A DNA stretch of 64,000 nucleotides from Akkermansia muciniphila (GCA_945888515.1 CAMDAD010000002.1:146302-210301); one strand, 5' to 3'; numbered from the stretch's first letter, positions 27,012 through 34,673 are shown. Translations and numbers: made by a program. The notes: a model not told the origin generated them from the sequence alone.

Positions 27012-27686
27012 ATGTCCTCTTCCACCCAATCTAAGATTTCTCGAGACTTGATCGAACAGCTCGTACGCGAGCAGGTGTATGCCGCGATGAAGCAGCCGGC
27101 ACCGCGTCAGGCTCCGAATCAGTTGTTAGTGAATATCAGTGCGCGTCATTGTCATTTGACGCAAGAAGCCGTTGAGGCGCTCTTTGGTCCGGGCTATCAG
27201 TTGAAGCCGATGAAGGATCTGTATCAGCACGGTCAATACGCTGCGAAAGAAACAGTGACTCTCATCGGCCCTCGCAGCCGTGTGATTTCCAATCTCCGCA
27301 TTCTCGGACCTTGTCGTAATTTGAATCAGGTCGAGCTCGCTTACACGGATTCCATCGCACTGGGCTTCGATATCCCCGTGAAAATGTCAGGCGACATCGC
27401 GGGCACACCCGGCGGCATGCTGATGGGGCCACACGGTTATTTTGAAATGAAAGAGGGCATCATCCGCGCTCAACCGCACGTGCACATGCACCCGGATGAC
27501 GCGGCGTTTTACGGTGTGAAGCATCTCGATACCATGAAGCTGAAAGTTCACGGTCCTCTCGCGATGACTTTCGATCAACTCATCGTACGTGTCGACCCCA
27601 CATTCAAGCTGGAGGTGCACATTGATACCGATGAAGGCAATGCCTGCGGTCTCAAGCCCGATACTTTTTGCGAACTAACCAAGTAA
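27012..27686 (+). CDS. pduL: PduL-type phosphotransacylase of the microcompartment
   Basis: Converts acyl-CoA plus phosphate to acyl phosphate and recycles CoA inside the compartment. The two PduL/PTAC beta-barrel halves are visible: NISARHCHLTQEAVEALFG and later QPHVHMHPDDAAFYGVK. Conserved zinc ligands lie in SARHCHL and HVHMHPDD. Before the barrel, residues about 6-27 (SKISRDLIEQLVREQVYAAM) form an amphipathic helix of the encapsulation-peptide type. I take ATG 27012; a TTG four codons upstream is the alternative. First gene of the operon, 42 nt before the first BMC-H gene. Confidence 0.93.
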   Translation: MSSSTQSKISRDLIEQLVREQVYAAMKQPAPRQAPNQLLVNISARHCHLTQEAVEALFGPGYQLKPMKDLYQHGQYAAKETVTLIGPRSRVISNLRILGPCRNLNQVELAYTDSIALGFDIPVKMSGDIAGTPGGMLMGPHGYFEMKEGIIRAQPHVHMHPDDAAFYGVKHLDTMKLKVHGPLAMTFDQLIVRVDPTFKLEVHIDTDEGNACGLKPDTFCELTK

Positions 27687-27728
27687 TTTTTTCTCACAAT
27701 CAACCACATCGAACCACAAACAACCATT

Positions 27729-28001
27729 ATGAGTGCAGCACTCGGATTCATCGAAACCAAAGGATATGTCGGCAGCGTAGAGGCTACCGATGCCATGACG
27801 AAAGCGGCCAATGTCGAACTCGTTAAACAAATTCAAACTGGTGGTGGCTTTCTCACCGTCATCGTCAAAGGCGATGTCGGCAGCGTGAAGTCCGCCGTAG
27901 CCGCAGGTGCGGATGCCGCAGGTCGCGTAGGCGAACTGGTGGGCTCGCACGTGATCGCTCGCCCGCACAACGACCTTCTGGTGCAACTCGGCATCGCTTA
28001 A
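27729..28001 (+). CDS. BMC-H shell protein 1 (hexamer)
   Basis: A single BMC (Pf00936-type) domain of 90 residues that should form hexagonal shell tiles. Family features: ALGFIETKGYVGSVEATDAM at the start, VIVKGDVGSVKSAVAAGADAA in the middle and HVIARPHNDL near the end. The pore loop reads IQTGGGF, giving a Gly-rich pore unlike its two paralogues here. The leader before its ATG is A/C-rich (CAACCACAAACAACCATT) with no Shine-Dalgarno. Comparable proteins in PVM microcompartments form the bulk of the facets. Confidence 0.95.
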   Translation: MSAALGFIETKGYVGSVEATDAMTKAANVELVKQIQTGGGFLTVIVKGDVGSVKSAVAAGADAAGRVGELVGSHVIARPHNDLLVQLGIA

Positions 28002-28029
28002 TTTCCAACCACTCTAACAAACTACCAAT

Positions 28030-28308
28030 ATGGCCAAACAAGCAATCGGAATTATTGAAACCAAAGGCTTCATCGCTTTGATCGAAGGAGCTGACGCCGC
28101 CTTGAAATCCGCTGACATCCAAATGACCGGCTGGGACAAAATCGGCTCGGGTCTGGTGACTGGGTTTTTCACTGGCAACGTCGCCGCTGTCAAAGCAGGT
28201 CTCGATGCCGCCGCTGCTGCTGCTGCCAATGTCGGCACAGTGACTTCGGTGCAGGTGATCGCCCGTCCACACGACGACCTCAGTAAGCTGGGAAGTTGGA
28301 TCGGATAA
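28030..28308 (+). CDS. BMC-H shell protein 2 (hexamer)
   Basis: 92 residues, one BMC domain: MAKQAIGIIETKGFIALIEGADAALKSADI, then FFTGNVAAVKAGLDAAAAAAANVG and VIARPHDDL. The pore motif is KIGSGL, the common GSG type. It is 28 nt downstream of the first BMC-H gene. It resembles BMC-H 3 (MAKQAxG start, LKSAxI) more than BMC-H 1. The short C-terminal tail (SKLGSWIG) is unremarkable. Confidence 0.95.
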   Translation: MAKQAIGIIETKGFIALIEGADAALKSADIQMTGWDKIGSGLVTGFFTGNVAAVKAGLDAAAAAAANVGTVTSVQVIARPHDDLSKLGSWIG

Positions 28309-28393
28309 TTTTATCTGTTATCAGTTATTTATTATTGGTTATGAGTCAAATCAAAAACTAGTAACCACAATAACCATGAACTAACAACCTGCC

Positions 28394-29578
28394 ATGCTCA
28401 TCCTCATCGCCAACCTCGGTTCCACTTCTTTCAAATACCGTCTCTATCGAATGGAGTCTACGGGACAGGAAGTCTTGGCGAAAGGTGGTTATGAGCGCGT
28501 GACGGATTATGCGTCTGTGATCGAGGATGCTCTTGTCACCTTGACCAAGGATGGCGTGATCGCCTCCGCGGATGAGATCGATGCGGTCGGTTTCAAAACC
28601 GTGCTCGGCAAGGATCTCAGCGGCTGTGTGCTGGCGGATGATGCCTGCGTGAAAGCGCTGGAGGACTTCGCCGCAGTGGCCCCCGCTCACAATCCGCCGT
28701 ATGCGAATGGCATCCGCCAGTTCGCCCAATCGCTGCCAAAAGCACGACTCGTCGCATTGTTCGAGACCGCGTTTTACCAATGGGTGCCGGAAGCTCGCAG
28801 CACGTATGCGTTGCCACAATCCTGGCGCGATGCGGGTATCAAGCGTTATGGCTTTCACGGCGCAAGTCACAAATTTGTCGCCGAGCGATCCGCTGAGTTG
28901 TTAGATCGCGAGGATGTTGCTGCCGGCACGGCCGCACTCTATCAGCAGGGCCCCGCCGCGATCACGGGCAAACCTCTTCGCGTTGTTTCCTGCCACCTCG
29001 GTGGCAGCAGTTCGGTCACGGGTATTCTCAACGGCGTCGCCATCGGCACCAGTATGGGATTTTCGCCGCAAAGCGGACTTCCGCAGAACAATCGCGTTGG
29101 TGACCTCGACTCAGGTGCGCTTCCCTACGCGATGAAAACGCTGGGTCTCACGCTCGAAGAAGCGGAGCGCCAACTCACGAAAGACTCGGGCTTGCTCGGT
29201 CTATCGGGTGTCAGCAATGACATCCGCGATATTAACGAAGCCAGTCAAGCAGGCCATGCGAATGCGACTCTCGCGATCGATCACCTCATCGATTCTATTC
29301 GTCACTGGGTCGGTGCTTTTGCCTGGCAAATGGGCGGGCTCGATGCCTTGGTCTTCACCGCAGGCATTGGCGAAAATGGCAAGGAACTTCGTGCCGCGGT
29401 TTGTGACGGGCTTGAAGAGTTCGGCTTGATTCTCGATGAAGAACGCAATGCGGCCTGCCGCGCGATCGAGGCAGAGTTGCAGGCGGATCACTCACGCGTC
29501 AAAGTCTTCGTTATTCCCGCAAACGAAGAACTCGTGCTCGCTCGCGAAGTCTATCGCAAAATTTCTTCTCTCTCGTAA
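28394..29578 (+). CDS. ackA: Acetate/propionate kinase
   Basis: Transfers phosphate from acyl phosphate to ADP, giving ATP; the last step of aldehyde oxidation through PduL. 394 residues, as usual. The ASKHA signatures are present: the N-terminal IANLGSTSFKYRLYR phosphate-binding loop, the KRYGFHGASHKFV stretch with the catalytic His region, VVSCHLGGSSSVTGI and VFTAGIGENGKELR. The start matches the Kerfeld-type PVM loci, in which AckA is in the operon, but the enzyme carries no obvious encapsulation helix, so it may sit outside the shell. Preceded by an 85-nt AT-rich gap. Confidence 0.93.
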   Translation: MLILIANLGSTSFKYRLYRMESTGQEVLAKGGYERVTDYASVIEDALVTLTKDGVIASADEIDAVGFKTVLGKDLSGCVLADDACVKALEDFAAVAPAHNPPYANGIRQFAQSLPKARLVALFETAFYQWVPEARSTYALPQSWRDAGIKRYGFHGASHKFVAERSAELLDREDVAAGTAALYQQGPAAITGKPLRVVSCHLGGSSSVTGILNGVAIGTSMGFSPQSGLPQNNRVGDLDSGALPYAMKTLGLTLEEAERQLTKDSGLLGLSGVSNDIRDINEASQAGHANATLAIDHLIDSIRHWVGAFAWQMGGLDALVFTAGIGENGKELRAAVCDGLEEFGLILDEERNAACRAIEAELQADHSRVKVFVIPANEELVLAREVYRKISSLS

Positions 29579-29624
29579 ATAAACTTTTTCTCAAACCATC
29601 ATCAACAACTAACGAAACACACAT

Positions 29625-29927
29625 ATGGCTAAACAAGCAGTAGGACTATTGGAAACACGCGGGCTCGCCTGCCTCGTCGTCGGCGTTGACGCGATGCTGA
29701 AATCCGCAAACATCGAACTCGCCGGTCCGATGAAACAAGTCGGCAGCGCTCTCTGCAACGCTGTCATCACGGGCGACGTCGCTGCAGTCAAAGCCGCGAT
29801 CGATACCGGAGCCGCGGCTGCCAGCAGCTGTGGTGAAGTGGTGAGCGCTCATGTCATCGCCCGTCCTGACGACGCGATTGACGGCGTTCTTCCGAAAGAC
29901 GCCGCCGCCCGCGCTCCTCGCAAGTAA
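29625..29927 (+). CDS. BMC-H shell protein 3 (hexamer), extra copy
   Basis: 100 residues, a third BMC domain: MAKQAVGLLETRGLACLVVGVDAMLKSANIELAGPMKQ, then AVITGDVAAVKAAIDTGAAAA and VIARPDDAI. The pore region reads KQVGSALC, where the usual second Gly of GSG is Ala and a Cys lies two residues on. A C-terminal extension of about 15 residues (DGVLPKDAAARAPRK) is basic and probably disordered. It is separated from the other two BMC-H genes by ackA. The altered pore suggests a metabolite preference different from the other two tiles; this is inference. Confidence 0.95.
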   Translation: MAKQAVGLLETRGLACLVVGVDAMLKSANIELAGPMKQVGSALCNAVITGDVAAVKAAIDTGAAAASSCGEVVSAHVIARPDDAIDGVLPKDAAARAPRK

Positions 29928-29937
29928 CCGGTGAAGC

Positions 29938-29967
29938 CGCGCTCGCTGCGATGTCGTAGCGAGCGTG
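29938..29967 (+). promoter_or_regulatory. Stem-loop between BMC-H 3 and BMC-P 1 genes
   Basis: CGCTCGCT (29940-29947) pairs with AGCGAGCG (29958-29965); inner bases extend the helix (G-T, C-G, G-C) to about 11 bp with a 4-nt loop. No T-run follows, so it is more likely an mRNA processing or stability element than a terminator. Confidence 0.55.
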
Positions 29968-29989
29968 CTTTCCCTAACGAAAAATTCGT

Positions 29990-30298
29990 ATGTTTCTTGC
30001 AGAAGTCATCGGCCAGGTCGTGGCAACGAAAAAAGACGAGCATCTCACGGGCCGCAAGCTCCTGATTCTCCGTCCCAAACTCGTTGACGAAAAGGACAAT
30101 AAACAATTCAAGAACGGTCAGAATACGGTCGTAGCAATCGACACCGTTGGTGCCGGGGTAGGGGAGTTGGTATTGTTCTGTCAGGGCAGCAGCGCCCGTC
30201 AAGCCGGCGACCTCAAGCCCGTCCCTGTCGATGCCGCCGTCGTCGCCATCGTTGACCGCGTGGAGGTGCTGGGGACTACGGTATATAAAAATCAATGA
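29990..30298 (+). CDS. BMC-P shell vertex protein 1 (EutN/CcmL pentamer)
   Basis: 102 residues of the EutN/CcmL fold, which forms pentamers that cap the vertices of the shell. Start MFLAEVIGQVVATKKDEHLTGRKLLIL; then VAIDTVGAGVGELVLFCQGSSAR, the Gly-rich family core; then AAVVAIVDRVEV at the end. It lies 62 nt after BMC-H 3, behind a strong stem-loop. Its stop codon is the first base triplet of a second hairpin (30296-30319). One of three BMC-P genes in the operon, as expected for PVM-type loci. Confidence 0.93.
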   Translation: MFLAEVIGQVVATKKDEHLTGRKLLILRPKLVDEKDNKQFKNGQNTVVAIDTVGAGVGELVLFCQGSSARQAGDLKPVPVDAAVVAIVDRVEVLGTTVYKNQ

Positions 30299-30319
30299 TC
30301 AGACCGATGCGTCTGATCA
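30296..30319 (+). promoter_or_regulatory. Stem-loop at the stop codon of BMC-P 1
   Basis: TGATCAGAC (30296-30304) pairs perfectly with GTCTGATCA (30311-30319), loop CGATGC. The TGA stop of the upstream gene is inside the stem. No T tract follows. Probably tunes transcript stability between shell and enzyme genes. Confidence 0.55.
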
Positions 30320-30354
30320 GTCAAATCTGACGGATCACTCAAAACAAACTTCTC

Positions 30355-31815
30355 ATGACTCTCGATCAAAAACAAATCCAGTCCGTGGTGGAAAGCGTGC
30401 TTTCGCGCTTGCAGGCGGCGAATGTCACTGCGGCACCTGCCGTGAAAAAAGATGGTTGCGGCTGTGGCTGCCCCGGTGTCGATGGCGACTATGGTGTTTT
30501 CACATGCGTGGACAAAGCCGCTGATGCCGCTCATCACGCTCACCTGAAATTGAAAAAAGCTGGCATCGGCGCGCGGGCCAAGGTGATCGAAATCGTCAAA
30601 ACGCTCGCTGTGGCGAATGCCGAGCCATGGGGCAAGTTTGAGATGGAAGAGACCAAGATCGGTCGCGTCGATCACAAGATAGGCAAGTTGCTGATCACGA
30701 AAAATGTTCCGGGTGTCGAATACCTGCGCCCCGATGCAATGAGCGGTGATGGCGGCATCATGATGGAAGAGTTTGCCCCCTTCGGAGTCATCGGTGCCAT
30801 CCTTCCCGTCACGCACTCGGTGCCGACACTCACGGGTAATGTCATCAGCATGGTTGCCGCGGGCAATGCGATTGTTTTCAATCCGCATCCTGGTGGTGCT
30901 CGCAGTGCTGCGATGGCCGTGCGAGAGTACAACAAAGCGATTGAACGCGAACTGGGTATCTCGAATCTCATCACCTGCATTGAGCAGCCGACGCTTGAGT
31001 CGTTCAATCTCATCTGCAAAAACGAACAGATTCCCTTGCTTGCCATCACCGGCGGTCCTGCCGTCGTGAGTGCGGCGATGAAATCTGGTAAGCGCTCCAT
31101 TTGCGCGGGACCAGGCAATCCTACGGTTGTCGTCGATGACTCCGCCGATCTCGCCAGAGCCGCGCGCAGCATCATCGAGGGCGGTGGCTTTGACAACAAT
31201 CTCTTATGCATCGGCGAAAAAGCCGTGTTTGTTGTCGGTTCGGTGTTCAATCGCTTTATGGAGGAATTGGAAAAAGCCGGAGCCGCGCGACTCAATGCAG
31301 CGCAAATCGACTCCCTAACGAAAGCTGCCTTCACCTACAAAGAAACCGATGGCGGCTGCTCACATGCAGCGGTGAATCGCGATCTGATCGGTGCCGATCC
31401 CGCCGTACTCGCCCGTCATGCCGGTGCGAGTGTTTCTAGCAGTGCGCCGATTTTGTTTGGCGAAACTAACGCTGATCACCCCTTTGTGCAAGAAGAGCAA
31501 ATGATGCCGATGATCCCCATCGTCGCTTGCCCCGATTTCGCCACGGCTGTGAAACACGCCAAACAAGCCGAGCACAACTACCGCCACTCCGCAATGATCC
31601 ATACCCGCAACGTCGACAACATGACGGCGATGGCGAAAGAAATGGACACTACGATTTTTGTGAAAAACGGTCCCAGCACCGCCGGTCTCGGTCTCGGTGG
31701 CGAGGGCTACCTGTCCTACTCCATCGCTACTACCACGGGCGAAGGCATCACCACTCCGAAAACCTTCACCCGCGTCCGCCGCTGCGTGCTCGTGGACAAC
31801 CTTCACATCATCTAA
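30355..31815 (+). CDS. CoA-acylating aldehyde dehydrogenase of the microcompartment (PduP/PVM-type)
   Basis: Oxidises a small aldehyde (lactaldehyde or its product in PVM systems) to the acyl-CoA with NAD. Residues about 1-22 ([21 protein letters not shown]) form an encapsulation helix. The core domain has [13 protein letters not shown], the NAD-binding [29 protein letters not shown] and the catalytic Cys at about 285 ([11 protein letters not shown]), typical of acylating dehydrogenases. Between helix and core is a Cys-rich linker [11 protein letters not shown] (Cys 35, 37, 39), with another Cys at 51. The gene is 56 nt after BMC-P 1 and 14 nt before BMC-P 2. Confidence 0.93.
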   Translation: MTLDQKQIQSVVESVLSRLQAANVTAAPAVKKDGCGCGCPGVDGDYGVFTCVDKAADAAHHAHLKLKKAGIGARAKVIEIVKTLAVANAEPWGKFEMEETKIGRVDHKIGKLLITKNVPGVEYLRPDAMSGDGGIMMEEFAPFGVIGAILPVTHSVPTLTGNVISMVAAGNAIVFNPHPGGARSAAMAVREYNKAIERELGISNLITCIEQPTLESFNLICKNEQIPLLAITGGPAVVSAAMKSGKRSICAGPGNPTVVVDDSADLARAARSIIEGGGFDNNLLCIGEKAVFVVGSVFNRFMEELEKAGAARLNAAQIDSLTKAAFTYKETDGGCSHAAVNRDLIGADPAVLARHAGASVSSSAPILFGETNADHPFVQEEQMMPMIPIVACPDFATAVKHAKQAEHNYRHSAMIHTRNVDNMTAMAKEMDTTIFVKNGPSTAGLGLGGEGYLSYSIATTTGEGITTPKTFTRVRRCVLVDNLHII

Positions 31816-31829
31816 CAACTGCACCGTTC

Positions 31830-32105
31830 ATGCTCGTCTGTCGTATCGTAGGCAATGCCGTTGCCACCCACTGCCACCGCTCGCTCAGCGGGAAAAAGCT
31901 GTTGCTCTGCCAGCAGCTCGGCGATGAGGATACGATGATCGGCGCGCCGTTCGTTGCGATTGATCTCTTCGGTGCCGGTCTGCACGAGCGGGTGCTCGTG
32001 AGCACAGACGGCCTCGGTGCCCGTCACCTCGTCGATGACGATTCCTCGCCGATCCGCATGTTTGTGCAAGGCATCATTGATGAGAAACAACAAGCAGCGA
32101 TATGA
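31830..32105 (+). CDS. BMC-P shell vertex protein 2 (EutN/CcmL pentamer)
   Basis: 91 residues. The ATG at 31830 starts MLVCRIVGNAVATHCHRSLSGKKLLLCQQ, followed by APFVAIDLFGAGLHERVLVSTDG, the EutN core, and IRMFVQGIIDEKQQAAI. The frame is open further upstream inside the aldehyde dehydrogenase gene, but that part is out of frame with it and has no family resemblance. It overlaps the next gene by four bases (ATGA). It is more Cys-rich than the other two BMC-P proteins. Confidence 0.92.
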   Translation: MLVCRIVGNAVATHCHRSLSGKKLLLCQQLGDEDTMIGAPFVAIDLFGAGLHERVLVSTDGLGARHLVDDDSSPIRMFVQGIIDEKQQAAI

Positions 32106-32410
32106 GAATCGGACAAGTCATCGGCAAAACCGTCATGAGCGTGCAAGATGCCGCGCTCAAGGGCGGGCGCTGGCTGATTGTTAGCCCACTGGATGCCTCG
32201 CAGTTTTCCGAAGCTTGTGCGAAAAAACAAAAGATCTCCTCTCAGTCCTCGCTGATCGTTTACGATAACCTCGGTGCCGGAGAAGGCGATATCATCGGCT
32301 TCAGCGAGGGAGCTGAGGCCACCGCGCCTTTTCCTGAACCGATCCCCATCGATGCCCTGTGCATCGCGATTTTCGACTCCATCGACTACACACCCTATCT
32401 CGCAGTCTAA
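32102..32410 (+). CDS. BMC-P shell vertex protein 3 (EutN/CcmL pentamer)
   Basis: 102 residues starting MRIGQVIGKTVMSVQDAALKGGRWLIVSP, then LIVYDNLGAGEGDIIGFSEGAEA and IDALCIAIFDSIDYTPYLA; a standard EutN/CcmL protein. Its ATG shares bases with the TGA of BMC-P 2 (ATGA at 32102-32105), so the two are translationally coupled, which may fix their ratio. Confidence 0.93.
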   Translation: MRIGQVIGKTVMSVQDAALKGGRWLIVSPLDASQFSEACAKKQKISSQSSLIVYDNLGAGEGDIIGFSEGAEATAPFPEPIPIDALCIAIFDSIDYTPYLAV

Positions 32411-32433
32411 TCATTTTACCCTAACAACATTTT

Positions 32434-33492
32434 ATGAAAAAAGTCATCACCGCCGCCGACGCCGAAGCCATGATCCGCAGTGGCAATATCACCATTCCTG
32501 CCGGAGCCGTTGTCACGCCCGCCGCGAAAGATGTGTTTGGCAGCGCCAACAAATCGTATGGTGTGAGTGCCGCCGCGCCGAAAAAAGTGGAGCCGATTCT
32601 GCCCGACTACGAATACCACTGGACACCGGGCAAGGACCCGAAAACACCCGCCGAGATCGATGCCTTTTTCCATTCTCCCGCCATCACCAAACTCAAAGAG
32701 CGCATGGTCGAGATCGGCCAACGCATGTGGGCTCGTGAATACACCGATGGCAACGGCGGTAACCTGACGATCCGCGTGGGGGATAACCTCGTGCTCTGCA
32801 CCCCGACTCTCGTCTCGAAAGGCTTCATGACAGTCGAGCAAATGGGCCTTGTCGATCTGGAAGGCAATCAGCTCGCCGGAACATTCAAGCGCACCTCCGA
32901 GTGCATGACGCACCTCGCGATCATGAAGCGCCAGCCCAAAGCGAAAGCCTGCTGCCACGCCCACCCACCACACGGGACTGCCTTCGCCGTCGCAGGTGTG
33001 CAGCCACCGACCTGCATGATTCCTGAGGCCGAAGTGTTCCTTGGTCAAATCGGCATGGCGGAATACCGCACGCCCGGTACTCCCGCGAATGCGGAAGTCG
33101 TGGGCAATGCCGCCGTCGATCACATGGCCGTGCTAATGGTCAATCACGGCGTCATCACCTGGGGCAAAGACATTGAGGATGCTTACTGGAAAATGGAGAA
33201 CGTCGAGTCGTATTGCAAGACCGTCTGGGTTGCCTCGCAACTCAACGGCGGCAATCTGCTCACCATCACCGGTGGCCAAGCGAAAGAACTCATTGCCCTG
33301 CGCAAGATGCTCGGCATGGACGACAAGCGCGCCAACTGGAAAGAGTGCGAACTCTGCGACAACGCCGAGTTCCGCCCCGGCACCGTCTGCAACATCGGAG
33401 GCCCGGCAGCATCGTCAGGCACCGCCAGCAATGCCGACGCCGAAGCCCTGGTCAAAGCCATTACCGACCAAATCATGGCGGGCTTGAAGTAA
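32434..33492 (+). CDS. Class II aldolase of the microcompartment (L-fuculose/L-rhamnulose-1-phosphate aldolase-like)
   Basis: Splits fuculose or rhamnulose 1-phosphate into DHAP and lactaldehyde. The zinc site is visible: CCHAHPPHGTAFAV, plus a later His in MVNHGVITWG; TDGNGGNLTIR and TLVSKGFM form the substrate pocket typical of the AraD/FucA family. The core (about residues 80-285) is flanked by an N-terminal extension (ITAADAEAMIRSGNITI) and a C-terminal helix (ADAEALVKAITDQIMAGL) that looks like an encapsulation peptide. It is the last gene of the operon, 23 nt after BMC-P 3. The PVM assignment rests on this aldolase plus PduL, AckA and three BMC-P genes. Confidence 0.92.
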   Translation: MKKVITAADAEAMIRSGNITIPAGAVVTPAAKDVFGSANKSYGVSAAAPKKVEPILPDYEYHWTPGKDPKTPAEIDAFFHSPAITKLKERMVEIGQRMWAREYTDGNGGNLTIRVGDNLVLCTPTLVSKGFMTVEQMGLVDLEGNQLAGTFKRTSECMTHLAIMKRQPKAKACCHAHPPHGTAFAVAGVQPPTCMIPEAEVFLGQIGMAEYRTPGTPANAEVVGNAAVDHMAVLMVNHGVITWGKDIEDAYWKMENVESYCKTVWVASQLNGGNLLTITGGQAKELIALRKMLGMDDKRANWKECELCDNAEFRPGTVCNIGGPAASSGTASNADAEALVKAITDQIMAGLK

Positions 33493-33499
33493 CCGTGGC

Positions 33500-33516
33500 G
33501 GCGGATTCCATCCGCC
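33500..33516. terminator. GC-rich hairpin between the microcompartment operon and convergent Mrr gene
   Basis: GGCGGAT (33500-33506) pairs with ATCCGCC (33510-33516) around a TCC loop, just after the aldolase stop. It lacks a T-run on either strand, so it is at best a weak or Rho-assisted terminator serving both converging genes. Confidence 0.35.
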
Positions 33517-33528
33517 AAGCCCAATGGA

Positions 33529-34440
33529 TCAAGCATCGTTAAAATAATCAGAGTCGATTTTCTTTACCTCATAGTGGGAGGCTGTGGCGACTCCCACATT
33601 GTGATCAAACATTAATTTAGAGAGTTGCTGCCCATCGATCAAAATGATTTTCGTTTCGATGCGTGCCGCGAAATCTTTTGCTTCTGCTGTGAAGGATGAG
33701 GTGGTGATGAAAATGCCTTTCTTGGCTCGCTGACCTTGCAGCGCTCCCGCGAATTTCTGGATCTCTGGTCGTCCTACGGTTCCCTCCCAGCGCTTTGCTT
33801 GCAAATAAATGATGTCGAGTCCGAGAGGATCTTCATTGATGATGCCATCGATTCCCTCATCACCACTGCGACCAAGAGCCTTGCCCGCGTCCTTGCGACT
33901 GCCTCCGTAGCCCATGCGAACGACAAGATCCACTACGACGCGTTCAAGAAAATCCGGAGGGCTAGCCATGATCTGCGACAATAAATCGTTCTCGATTTGC
34001 CGCCTGACTTGGAGGTAAGCGTTTTCAAGAATTTCCTCAGGCGTTTGTGAATTTTCAACTTCTTCGATTTGCGGCGTGGGCACTTCCTCATCTTTGCGCC
34101 GGTTGCGAAATTCACGATACTCTTCATAGTCTTGCAACACACGCAAGTCGATGCGTTCGGGATTTTCCAGCAGTAATTGTTGTCCGCGCGGAGTAATCTG
34201 GGAAATGGCCCGGCGAGGTGCGCAGAGCAAGCCTGCCTGAATGATATGAGACTTGGCCCATCCAATGCGATTATCAAATAAACGCGCTCCACCGCTCGGA
34301 AGCATCTCGCGGCGTTCCTCCTCCGTTAGGTAGAATTGCTCGGCGAGTTGCGCCACAAGATCGCGATTCAGATGCTCTTTGCCATCGGCATGGGCGAGGA
34401 GCAGAGGACGCATCAGGGATTGGAAATCGGGGATAGCCAT
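33529..34440 (-). CDS. mrr: Mrr-type restriction endonuclease
   Basis: Attacks modified DNA as a type IV-like restriction enzyme. The start at 34440 gives MAIPDFQSLMRPLLLAHADGKEH, the Mrr N-terminal winged-helix domain, with ISQITPRGQQLLLENPERI. The C-terminal PD-(D/E)xK-like catalytic domain reads FLERVVVDLVVRMGYGG, GRSGDEGIDGIINEDPLGLDIIYLQAKRW, with the Gln-x-Lys variant typical of Mrr; a later GIFITTSSFTAEAKDF strand follows. The linker is unusually long and acidic (KDEEVPTPQIEEVENSQTPEEI). Convergent with the microcompartment operon; probably no functional link. Length of about 303 residues is normal. Confidence 0.85.
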   Translation of the reverse strand: MAIPDFQSLMRPLLLAHADGKEHLNRDLVAQLAEQFYLTEEERREMLPSGGARLFDNRIGWAKSHIIQAGLLCAPRRAISQITPRGQQLLLENPERIDLRVLQDYEEYREFRNRRKDEEVPTPQIEEVENSQTPEEILENAYLQVRRQIENDLLSQIMASPPDFLERVVVDLVVRMGYGGSRKDAGKALGRSGDEGIDGIINEDPLGLDIIYLQAKRWEGTVGRPEIQKFAGALQGQRAKKGIFITTSSFTAEAKDFAARIETKIILIDGQQLSKLMFDHNVGVATASHYEVKKIDSDYFNDA

Positions 34441-34505
34441 AGGTCGTGAATTTCTAACCAACGCTGACAGTTACAGTCGATTCTGCAAGCAGTATTTGGA
34501 GCGCC

Positions 34506-34597
34506 ATGCCCCGCTGTGCGGGTTGGCTAATGATTTTTTTGGGGGGAATTATACCCGGGCTAGCGTCGAAGCACCGCAATCCCGCTCAGCGGGGCAT
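34506..34597. repeat. Paired 17-bp inverted repeats, each internally palindromic (REP/BIME-like)
   Basis: ATGCCCCGCTGTGCGGG (34506-34522) is repeated in inverted orientation as CCCGCTCAGCGGGGCAT (34581-34597) with one mismatch; the arms are 58 nt apart. Each arm can also fold on itself (CCCCGC/GCGGG). This is the layout of a REP pair or the ends of a tiny non-autonomous element. No transposase gene is near. Confidence 0.5.
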
Positions 34598-34601
34598 TCA
34601 T

Positions 34602-34618
34602 AGGCAACGATGTTGCCT
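34602..34618. repeat. Short perfect hairpin next to the paired repeat
   Basis: AGGCAAC (34602-34608) pairs with GTTGCCT (34612-34618) around GAT. There is no T-run. It sits 5 nt from the paired inverted repeat and about 55 nt beyond the selO stop, and may be part of the same element. Confidence 0.4.
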
Positions 34619-34673
34619 TAGCTAGGCTGCCATCTCAAAAACTTCTAAGGATGGAATCTTGCCTCATCCGAAC

